From NCBI GenBank assembly GCA_031552145.1, contig JAVBMV010000001.1, positions 62,001-126,000 on the forward strand: a stretch of 64,000 nucleotides of DNA. Reading direction: 5' to 3'. Under the pieces are notes generated by a model, which worked only from the letters and a program-made list of their open reading frames with translations, searched no databases and was not told the DNA's origin. Below, piece by piece: positions 12,010 through 19,596 of this stretch; within the stretch, counting starts at the first letter, position 1; each line of letters begins with the position of its first letter. The translations under genes and the position numbers were made by a program. This DNA is from JAVBMV01 sp031552145. Lineage in GTDB: Bacteria > Myxococcota > Myxococcia > Myxococcales > UBA5297.

Positions 12010-12659
12010 GCGGTGGCGAGCAGCCCGCTGCGCGCTTCCATGTCGCGCACCACTTCGCGAGCGCCGCCACTCAGTTCGAGGCCGGCAGGCTCGGCGTCTG
12101 GCTCTTCCTCACCACCGAGATCCTGCTCTTTGGCGGGCTCTTCGGCGCCTTCGGCGTGCTGCGCTCCTGGTATCTGCCCGCCTTCGTCGAGGCACACCAG
12201 CACCTCGACAAGGTGATGGGGGCCACCAACACAGTGGTGCTCCTGACCAGCTCGCTCACGGTGGCGCTCGCGGTGCGCGCCTGCCAGCAGAGCCGCTCGA
12301 AGCTCGCGGCGGCGTTGCTCGCGCTCACCATTGCGTTGGCCTTCGCCTTCCTCGCGATCAAGTTCTTCGAGTACCGCCACAAGTTTCACGACGGCCTCTT
12401 GCCGGGGCGCGCCTTCAGGGGTGAATCCTTTGCGCATCCCGAGGCGGCGCTCTTCTTTAGCCTCTATTTCCTGATGACGGGCGTCCACGCGCTCCATGTC
12501 CTCGTGGGCATTGGCCTCATCATCTGGGTCGCCCTGCGCGCCCGGCGCGGCGACTTCTCCGCGCACTACTACGCGCCGGTCGAGGGCGTGGGGCTCTACT
12601 GGCACCTGGTCGATCTGGTTTGGATCTTCCTCTTCCCGCTTCTCTACCTCGTGGGGTGA
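12006..12659 (+). CDS. coxC: Cytochrome c oxidase subunit III
   Basis: 217-aa membrane subunit. Family features include the N-terminal GVWLFLTTEILLFGGLF segment, EYRHKFHDGL, FFSLYFLMTGVHALHVLVG and the C-terminal YWHLVDLVWIFLFPLLYL. About five to seven helices are visible, within the range for bacterial subunit III. It starts in an ATGA overlap with coxA and ends 2 nt before the subunit IV start. Its role is to stabilise the catalytic core and proton uptake. Confidence 0.95.
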   Translation: MSGGEQPAARFHVAHHFASAATQFEAGRLGVWLFLTTEILLFGGLFGAFGVLRSWYLPAFVEAHQHLDKVMGATNTVVLLTSSLTVALAVRACQQSRSKLAAALLALTIALAFAFLAIKFFEYRHKFHDGLLPGRAFRGESFAHPEAALFFSLYFLMTGVHALHVLVGIGLIIWVALRARRGDFSAHYYAPVEGVGLYWHLVDLVWIFLFPLLYLVG

Positions 12660-12661
12660 TC

Positions 12662-13021
12662 ATGAAGGCAGGGCAGGCTGTACACATCCTCCCGCTCTGG
12701 CTCTATGTGGGCGTCTTCGGGGCACTGCTCGCGCTTACCGGGGTCACCGTCGCGGTCAGCTATTTCGACTTCGGAGCCTGGAACATGGTGGTGGCGCTCG
12801 CCGTCGCCGGCCTCAAGGCCTCGCTCGTCGCGGCTGTCTTCATGCACCTGGCCTTCGATGCGCGGCTCCACTCGGTAGTTCTGCTCGTGGCGGTGCTCTT
12901 CGTCGCGGCGCTGCTGCTCCTGACGCTCGCCGACACGGGCACGCGCGCCATCGCTGATCCGCTCGAAGGCGAGCGGACAAGGAACGTCGAGGCGCCCTTC
13001 GAGAAGGGCGTGCCGCTATAG
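12662..13021 (+). CDS. coxD: Cytochrome c oxidase subunit IV (small membrane subunit)
   Basis: 119-aa protein with three hydrophobic helices and the FDFGAWNMVVALAVAGLKASL and FMHLAFDARLH stretches seen in prokaryotic oxidase subunit IV proteins. The ATG at 12662 is 2 nt after the coxC stop. It closes the 12-gene act-cox operon. Its last codon and stop are CTATAG, a palindrome also used as Leu-stop by the convergent gene on the other strand. Confidence 0.9.
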   Translation: MKAGQAVHILPLWLYVGVFGALLALTGVTVAVSYFDFGAWNMVVALAVAGLKASLVAAVFMHLAFDARLHSVVLLVAVLFVAALLLLTLADTGTRAIADPLEGERTRNVEAPFEKGVPL

Positions 13022-15256
13022 CCGCGAGAGGATTGCCCGTACCTCGTCGGCCATGTCGCCCTTGGGCTCCAGCTTTAGGAACGTCTCGTAGGCGCTCCTG
13101 GCGTTGGCCTTCTTGCCGGTCAGCTGGTAGCAGGTGCCCAGCATGAGCCAGCCCTGGGCGTGCTTGGGCAAGGCATCGAGTCCCTTCGAGAGGTGGGGGA
13201 TCGCTTCCGAGGGCTTCACCTCGGCGAGGGCGAGGCCCAGTCCCAAGTGAGCCTCGGCGCCATCGGGGGTAAGCTCGAGCGCCTTTCGATAGGAGGCGAT
13301 CGCCTTGCGTCCCTGTTCGCGCTTGAGCTGTTTGTCGCCCGTCGCGACGAGCTCGCTGTAGGAGGGGCCCTCCTTCGCGGCAGGCGGAGGCGCGGCCTGC
13401 TTCTCGGCGACCTCCGAGGGCTTCTCGGGTTGCGCGACCTTTTCGGGCGACTGGGCGTTCTTTGTCGGCTCTTGCTGCGCTGGGGGCGGCTCCGCCTTTG
13501 CGGGCTCTGCGGCCTTGGCGGCTGGCTCCTGTTTCTGGGTGTCGCCCGGGGCCGCCTGTGCCCCCACGGTCGGCGTCTCGGGCGTAATTGGTGCCGCCGC
13601 CGGTGTGGCCGGCTTAGGCGCTGCGGGGGTCGTCGACGCCGGAGCTGGTTGCCGCTGCGGCGTGATTGGACGAGCGGGAGCGCGTGCCGTCTGCTCGGAA
13701 GGGAAGAGGGTTGGCCAAAGGTACCAGGCCGCGCCCCCCGCCGCCGCCAGAAGTATCAGCACGGTGGCGATGGCGACGGGCGCCTTGGAGCGCCTGCGCG
13801 GCGCGGGGCGCGCGGCGTAGGTTACCTTGGGCAACGATGCGGTCTTCGTCTTGGTACCGGTGCTCTCGAGGACGAGCGGGGTCGGCGCCGGACTCGATAT
13901 GGCAGGGGAGGCGGGGCTCTCCGACCCCTGCTCGTCGAGGCTGTTGAAGAGGTCGCGCATCACGTCGGAGTGGGAGCTGGGCAGGGGCGGCGGTAGGTCG
14001 CTCGCCGCTGCGCTCTCGGACTGCTCCGCCTGTTTGTGCGGTGGCTCGGGCGGTGCCGGTATGACGGGGCTCGGCGCGAAGGCGGACTCATCTGGCGTCG
14101 GGGAGAGGTACTCGAGGCCGGAGGTGCGCGCGCTGGGTTCGCTCGCCTGGCGCCCTACCGCGGTGGGCGCCGGTGTGCCTGGGGTCTCGTGGGAAATCTT
14201 TGGCGCGCGCGCATGGTCGGAAGCGGATGGGGAAGGGGTGCTTTCCGGAGCATTGAGATGAGAGAGGACCGCGTCGAGGGCGATGTCCCATGAGGTGACC
14301 GAGCGCAGCTCCTTCGGAGGAGTTGTCGGCTTCTGCGGTTGCGGAGCAGCCGAAGGGGTAGCGGGTCTGGAGGCGGAGGCGCTGGGCGAGACCGGCGCTG
14401 TAGCCAGGGGCCTCGATGCGGAGGTGCCAGGCGAGAGCGAGGGCGCGCTCTGCAGTGCCTCCTTGGACCGAGGTGAGCGAGGGTCCTCTTGGCGCGCGGG
14501 AGTGCGCCGAATTGGGCCCGAGGGCTCGCCCGCGGCGGGACTTCCCCAGCCCGAGGGGTAGGGACTCGCCGCGGCCTCCTGCGCGGGGCGCGCGGCGCTG
14601 CCCATGGAGAAGACCTCTTGCTTCTGCTCGCGCGGTGCGTCCGTGCGCCGCATCCCCGAGGTGACAGAGGCGGGATGATGCCCCGTCTGGCCTTTGGGCT
14701 TTTCCTGTCCCTCGGCATGGATATTCTCGGGCCGGATCGGCACCACGAAGGGTGCGCGGCTCTGCGAGGTGCTGCGCGGCGAAACAGCCGCGGCGGGTGT
14801 CTGTGCCGTCTGGCCCGCGGTGCCGGCTTGGATTGTCGAGCGGCTTCCGGTGCGTCCCTGGAGCAGCGCCGGGTCGGCCGAGACGGGGCGAGCCAGCGCC
14901 GGGCGCACGCGCGTCTGGATCTCGGAAATAGAGATGGGAAGGGCGAGGCGGGTGCCGAGGCCGAGCCCAATCTCGGCGAGACGAAGCTCCGCGGAGGGCG
15001 GAGAGCCGACGATGAAGAAGCGGCCCGGCGGATAATTGCGCGAGCGCTTCAGCGCCCGATAGAGCTCGCATGCAGCCATGTCAGAGAGATCGCTGGCGCT
15101 GATGATGAGGTCGGGCAGCTCCTGCTCGAAGGCCCCCAATGCTTGCGCGCCGCTGCGCGTATTGTGCACGGTGTGCCCATCGAGCTTGAAGGCAAACTCC
15201 ACCCCCTCGAGCGCGCGCGAGCTGTCGTCGATCAACAAGATTCGGCGTGAATCCAC
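13016..15256 (-). CDS. Degenerate receiver domain protein with transmembrane helix and TPR tail
   Basis: 746 aa, unknown function. Residues 1-125 look like a CheY-type receiver (RILLIDDSS with D10/D11). The phosphoacceptor Asp is replaced by Ala54 (PDLIISA) and the conserved Lys-Pro by Leu-Pro, so it is probably not phosphorylated. A long Pro/Ala/Ser-rich disordered region (about 130-480) leads to one membrane helix (about 494-519). Another Pro/Ala/Glu-rich linker and C-terminal TPRs (about 632-746) follow. Topology would place the receiver in the cytoplasm and the TPRs outside the inner membrane. It lies 39 nt downstream of a DUF4388-like gene on the same strand, likely co-transcribed. Confidence 0.85.
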   Translation of the reverse strand: MDSRRILLIDDSSRALEGVEFAFKLDGHTVHNTRSGAQALGAFEQELPDLIISASDLSDMAACELYRALKRSRNYPPGRFFIVGSPPSAELRLAEIGLGLGTRLALPISISEIQTRVRPALARPVSADPALLQGRTGSRSTIQAGTAGQTAQTPAAAVSPRSTSQSRAPFVVPIRPENIHAEGQEKPKGQTGHHPASVTSGMRRTDAPREQKQEVFSMGSAARPAQEAAASPYPSGWGSPAAGEPSGPIRRTPARQEDPRSPRSKEALQSAPSLSPGTSASRPLATAPVSPSASASRPATPSAAPQPQKPTTPPKELRSVTSWDIALDAVLSHLNAPESTPSPSASDHARAPKISHETPGTPAPTAVGRQASEPSARTSGLEYLSPTPDESAFAPSPVIPAPPEPPHKQAEQSESAAASDLPPPLPSSHSDVMRDLFNSLDEQGSESPASPAISSPAPTPLVLESTGTKTKTASLPKVTYAARPAPRRRSKAPVAIATVLILLAAAGGAAWYLWPTLFPSEQTARAPARPITPQRQPAPASTTPAAPKPATPAAAPITPETPTVGAQAAPGDTQKQEPAAKAAEPAKAEPPPAQQEPTKNAQSPEKVAQPEKPSEVAEKQAAPPPAAKEGPSYSELVATGDKQLKREQGRKAIASYRKALELTPDGAEAHLGLGLALAEVKPSEAIPHLSKGLDALPKHAQGWLMLGTCYQLTGKKANARSAYETFLKLEPKGDMADEVRAILSRL

Positions 15257-15295
15257 TTTTCGCTCCAGATACGGCCGCGCAGGCGCGACCGCGCG

Positions 15296-18200
15296 TTACT
15301 CTTTCGAGCCAGTCATCCCACGAGCTTTTCCCTGCCTCATCTTGAGCAGTCTGAGCTCGGTCCTCGCCTCGGCATTGGCGCTGTTCGCTTCGAGTGCGCG
15401 CTTGAAGAAGGACTCGGCGCGCTCCATGTCGCCATCTACCCGCGCGATGACCCCTAGCCAGTAGGCTGCTCTGTCGCACGCAGGGTCGAGCTGCAGCGCG
15501 TGATCGAGCTGCGAGCGCACGCGCATCGTCTGTGCCTTGTCTCCAGGTTCTAGGTAGAGCGCCCAGGCGCTCTGGGCCAGATGGAGAGGCCGGTTGCCGA
15601 GGGAGAAGGCCTGCGCGAAGAGCTCCGAGGCGCGGAGGTGGGCGCGCTGCTTGAGCGCCTGTGTGGCGCTTTCGATCAGTCGCTCCAGCTCCCGCTCCTC
15701 GGCCGTGGGCGTGGCGCTCTCGGGCTCGCGCTCATCCCCCGAGGAAGCCTCGCTCGCCGACTCGACGCTCGCGGGTTCTTCGGAGGGCTCCGCTCTCCGA
15801 GTGGGAAGCGGCGGAATGGGCGGCGGCGTGCGAGGCGTGGCGGCCAAGATCTTCGAGAACTCCTCCGCATCGACTGGCAGCGCCTCGAACTCCTCTTCCT
15901 GTGACTGGATGGAGGCCATGCGCGGCAGGGCGCGGGGCAGCGGCGGCGGAACGCGCTGAGCCTCCTGCACGGCGGAGGGCTGGGCGGGCAGCGGGGGGGA
16001 AGGTGCTTTCCATGCCGGGATCGAGATGGAGCCCAGGTCGAGATCGATCTCCTCCACCGCTGCCTTCGTCGCGGCGATAGCTACCGGTTCAATCTGGGTC
16101 GCCTCCACTTCGTCACATGGCTCTGCGAGCGGCAGCGCGGTCTCCGCGGCACGGGGTATCTCGGAGCCGGGATCGGTCGCCTCGACGGGCTCTGCAGGGA
16201 CGAGGTCCGCCTCATCTGCTTCCGCGGGCTCCTCCTCGCGCGTGGCGGGCGCCTGCGCGCCGATGGGCCCAGCGGCGAGCAGCTCGACCGCGCTGATCAG
16301 CTCCGTCGGCAGGGGCGCATCCTCAGAATGCGATGCCTCTGGCTCGGCCTCTTCCACGGCGGGAGGGGCAGGGACAGGCGCGAGCTCCTCGGAGGCGGCC
16401 GATATCGCGATTTGTTCGGTCGCGACGGGTGCATCGAAATCGCTCTCCTCCGCCTCGAAAACGGGGAGGAGTTCGGGCGCTGGCGCTTCGACCGAAGTCT
16501 CGGGCGCTTCTTCGAGCACCTCGGGCACCTCCGGCGTGAGCTGAAGGGTCTCTGGCGGCGTCTCCAGTTCGTGTGGAAAGAGCTCGTCCGCAGCATCGAG
16601 CTGGACTTCGGCCCCCCCCTCGGGGATTGGTTCCTCGAATGTTGCCTCTGGCGCCGTTTCGTGCACCGAGGTGGGAGTGGGCAGCTCTTCAGGAGGGTGG
16701 GCGACGAGGTCGGTGATGAGTGCCTCCGGGGTGCCCATCTCCTGTGCCGAAAACGTCCCGGCGACCAAGTCTGCTAGCTGTGCCGATTCGACGCCCTCTT
16801 CGTCGCGCCGTTCGGTGGGCATGGCCTCCTCGAAGACCAATGGAAAGAGAGGGCGCTGGGTGGAGAGGCGCGGCAGCGCCATCGGCGATGGGTGCGCGCT
16901 CTCTCTGCCGCTCTGCTCCAAGCTCGCGCGCCGCTCGGCTTCGAACGCCTCGCGCTCAGCGGCTTCCCTGCGCCGGCGCGCATCGGCAAGCGCCGAGGAG
17001 ACCGACTGCGCCTCGCGGGCCTCTTCCTCCGACTCCGCTCTCGCAAAGGCGGCGATCTGGGCGCTGTCGCTCTCGATCGCGCTGCGCCCCTCGGCGGTGA
17101 TGCGCTCGGCGAGCGCCGAGGCCTCCTTCATCGCGTTCGCGTTGAGTGCCGCGAGCTCGATAGCGGCCCGCGCCTCTTCCTCGGAGAAAGCTTGCCCGGC
17201 GCGCCGTGTCTGGAGGTGCAGCGCCTCCAGCTCTTCCTGCGCGCGCTGGCAGCGCGCGTTCTCCGCGTCCAGCTCGGCGAGCAGCGCCTCCGAGCGCTGG
17301 CGCGCCTCGGTCAACACCGCGCGCGCCAGTGCCTCTGCCTCGTCGGAGCTCTCCGCCGCGGTGCGCTCGAGCCACGCCTCGGCGCGCTCCCGGGCCGAGG
17401 CAACGAGGGCGCGCGCATCCTCGGCGGCTCTTACCCTCATCTCGCCGAGCTCCGCCCGGCGCGCCGTGAGGCGTTCGGTGGCCGCCTCGAAGGAGGCCCT
17501 CGCCTCCACCAGCGCGTGTTCTTCACGCTCCGCGCGCTCGCGCGCGGAGGTGAGAAAGGCGTTCAGGCTCTCCTGGCGCCGCTGCTCGTCCTCCAGCGCC
17601 ACCTCCACCTCGCCAGGGAGAGAGGGGGGCGGTTCCGCTCCGCTGTGGAGCGCGGCGAGGCGCTCGGCGATGTAGCGCGCCAATCGCCTGCGCCCATCAT
17701 CCAAGAGATCTACGGGAGGCGAGATTCGCTCGGCGATCTCCAGCGCCAAGAGCAACGCGCCCAGGAACCAAGCGCGTTCGCTCGGCATCGGACCTCGCTC
17801 GACCAGCTCCTCGGGTGCGATCGCCTCGACCATCGTGACGAGCGCCGTCCGCTCACTGGGGAGGAGCTCTAGGGTCGAGAGCAGCTCCAGCCGGTCGCGC
17901 GGAATCTGGATGAGATTGGGCCCCAGGTCGTCCAACAAACCCAGCACGAGATTGCGCGCGGGTGGGGCGCTCAATGCGTCGGCGATCGCCAATTCGGGCG
18001 AGAGCGCGTGCGGTCCCACGGGAGGGGCCTCGTCGTCGAGAGCGAATGAATAGATCCCGTGGTCGCAGGCGGCGAGCGCGCGCAGATGCGCGCGCAGTTG
18101 AAGGCGTAATCCCTCCGCGAGGGCGTCGTCGGTCAGGGCGCCCAGTTCGCGGAGGATCGCGGGGAGTTCCTCGCCCTGCGCGACGCGCGGCAGCGCCGCG

Positions 18201-18439
18201 GAGAGAAAATGGTGGTCGACCAGCGCGTTCTCGAGCAGCACCTGGCCCAGCGGCTTGAAACCCCAGGCCATGCGGGCGCCCGAGGGCGCGCCATCGCGCA
18301 GAAAGAGTCGGCTCGTGAGCCCGGCGATCGTGAGGCGCAAGGTGCCGGTGGCACAGATACGGCGAGCCGCCAACAGGATTTCTGCGAGCGGGTGCTCGCG
18401 CAGCGAGCCAGCTTGAAGGAGAGCGAGTTCATTTTCCAT
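15296..18439 (-). CDS. DUF4388 (PATAN)-like, coiled-coil and TPR protein
   Basis: 1047 aa, unknown function. The N-terminus (residues 10-140, with LREHPLAEILLAARRICATG and LGQVLLENALVD) resembles DUF4388/PATAN domains, common in Myxococcota signalling and motility proteins. Residues about 275-520 are Glu/Arg/Ala-rich and strongly coiled-coil. About 530-880 is an acidic Pro/Glu/Ala/Thr-rich linker. The C-terminus (about 900-1047) carries TPR-like repeats (LDPACDRAAYWLGVIARVDG). There is no signal peptide or membrane helix, so it is cytoplasmic. It sits between two other uncharacterised same-strand genes, which suggests one functional set. Confidence 0.85.
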   Translation of the reverse strand: MENELALLQAGSLREHPLAEILLAARRICATGTLRLTIAGLTSRLFLRDGAPSGARMAWGFKPLGQVLLENALVDHHFLSAALPRVAQGEELPAILRELGALTDDALAEGLRLQLRAHLRALAACDHGIYSFALDDEAPPVGPHALSPELAIADALSAPPARNLVLGLLDDLGPNLIQIPRDRLELLSTLELLPSERTALVTMVEAIAPEELVERGPMPSERAWFLGALLLALEIAERISPPVDLLDDGRRRLARYIAERLAALHSGAEPPPSLPGEVEVALEDEQRRQESLNAFLTSARERAEREEHALVEARASFEAATERLTARRAELGEMRVRAAEDARALVASARERAEAWLERTAAESSDEAEALARAVLTEARQRSEALLAELDAENARCQRAQEELEALHLQTRRAGQAFSEEEARAAIELAALNANAMKEASALAERITAEGRSAIESDSAQIAAFARAESEEEAREAQSVSSALADARRRREAAEREAFEAERRASLEQSGRESAHPSPMALPRLSTQRPLFPLVFEEAMPTERRDEEGVESAQLADLVAGTFSAQEMGTPEALITDLVAHPPEELPTPTSVHETAPEATFEEPIPEGGAEVQLDAADELFPHELETPPETLQLTPEVPEVLEEAPETSVEAPAPELLPVFEAEESDFDAPVATEQIAISAASEELAPVPAPPAVEEAEPEASHSEDAPLPTELISAVELLAAGPIGAQAPATREEEPAEADEADLVPAEPVEATDPGSEIPRAAETALPLAEPCDEVEATQIEPVAIAATKAAVEEIDLDLGSISIPAWKAPSPPLPAQPSAVQEAQRVPPPLPRALPRMASIQSQEEEFEALPVDAEEFSKILAATPRTPPPIPPLPTRRAEPSEEPASVESASEASSGDEREPESATPTAEERELERLIESATQALKQRAHLRASELFAQAFSLGNRPLHLAQSAWALYLEPGDKAQTMRVRSQLDHALQLDPACDRAAYWLGVIARVDGDMERAESFFKRALEANSANAEARTELRLLKMRQGKARGMTGSKE

Positions 18440-18497
18440 GGCGCGCCGAGCTTACTTCTTTTTCGGTTCACGATGGAAAATATGAGGCCGAGGAGCC

Positions 18498-19424
18498 CTA
18501 CTCGGCCCGGTTCGCGGCCGCGCCCAGCCCTAGGAAAGCGCGCGCTCGCTCGAGCGCCTCGTCAGAGCTGCTGTTGCCCTCCGGGCGCAGCGCGCGCTGC
18601 TCGGCGAACGCCTCGGGAGACATCGGCCTGCGCAGCGCTTGGAGCTTGTCACGACCCAGGAGCGTCCCGCTCGAGGTGAACCGGCCTCGCGGCACTGGCC
18701 GACTCTTGGCGAGCGCTCCGGCGACCTCGCTCACCGATGGATGTTCCGCCGTGGTACCCGACGTCTCGCCAGCGCCGCGGCCCTCACGCGCGCCGTTTGG
18801 ACCCACGTTTGTTGATGGGGTCGCACCATGAGTCGGCGCGGTTCCCGCCGCTCGCTCGCTCGCGCGAATGATGCGGGGTTCGGTGGTCAGGGTCGCGGGG
18901 GGCGTACCCCGCTGTCGCCGAGGTTTCGCGGACTTATTCTGGGTGCGCTTTAACAGGAAGCGCCAATTTCCAACATATCGCCCGATCTCGAGCGTCTCCC
19001 CAGCTTCATATACCTCGACCTCGTCAAGCCCCTTCAACTCCTCGGGCGTACAATTGTCCAATAGCGCGATCGCGTATTCGGCATGTTTTCTCGAGAGCGT
19101 CGTGCCCAATAATACCGCATGTAGTCGCATGCCGGGGGTTGGCGCACTTTTGGGGACATCGCTCGACGCGGGTGAGAGCTCGGGCTGTGCGGACTGCGGT
19201 GCGTGCCGGCTCGCGCTCCTTCTCGTCGTTCTTCTCTCTAAATCCGAGAGCGCCCCCGCTGCGGCCCTCAAGTCAAACTCACTCAGTGTTGCAAGCAATG
19301 CCATAATGTCGTCTACCTCGAGTGTTACTGCGCTGCTCCGTATTGCCTCGGCGAGCTGTCGTCGTGCGTTTATCGGAGAAGGGGCGGCGCGCCCGTCAGT
19401 CGTTCGCGCCCGCGCTTTCCGCAA
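18498..19424 (-). CDS. Uncharacterised protein with a conserved-looking central domain
   Basis: 308 aa, not recognised. Residues about 95-165 look folded (MRLHAVLLGTTLSRKHAEYA, then a CTPEELKGLDEVEVYEAG region). The rest is low-complexity, rich in Arg, Thr, Ser and Ala. The longest start is a TTG at 19424; an ATG at 19304 (residue 41) with GAGG upstream is also possible. The opposite-strand reading is Ser/Cys-rich and looks like an antisense shadow. G+C across 18961-19140 is 99 of 180 bases (55%), clearly lower than the flanks. It lies 58 nt upstream of the DUF4388-like gene. Confidence 0.6.
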   Translation of the reverse strand: MRKARARTTDGRAAPSPINARRQLAEAIRSSAVTLEVDDIMALLATLSEFDLRAAAGALSDLERRTTRRSASRHAPQSAQPELSPASSDVPKSAPTPGMRLHAVLLGTTLSRKHAEYAIALLDNCTPEELKGLDEVEVYEAGETLEIGRYVGNWRFLLKRTQNKSAKPRRQRGTPPATLTTEPRIIRASERAAGTAPTHGATPSTNVGPNGAREGRGAGETSGTTAEHPSVSEVAGALAKSRPVPRGRFTSSGTLLGRDKLQALRRPMSPEAFAEQRALRPEGNSSSDEALERARAFLGLGAAANRAE

Positions 19425-19596
19425 CCCTTATTGGCGAAGTGACCCGTGTTTGGCAAGCCTTGGCGAATCTGTACCGCTCAGAGGGTTGCTTGGAAGCCCC
19501 CGAATGGGCAGCCTTGGCCCACGACAGCAGGTTGCCTTGGCGGACGAGGGAGCACGGGTCGCATGTGAGCTCCGGCTCCGCTATCTTCGCGCGCCC

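Noticed and set aside
19449..19464. Sigma-54-like TTGGCAAGCCTTGGCG
   Set aside because: The GG to GC distance is one base too short for a -24/-12 promoter.
18868..19596. Upstream extension of the UvrD/PcrA frame
   Set aside because: Ser/Cys/Ala-rich, no helicase likeness, antisense to the 308-aa gene; homology starts at ATG 19597.
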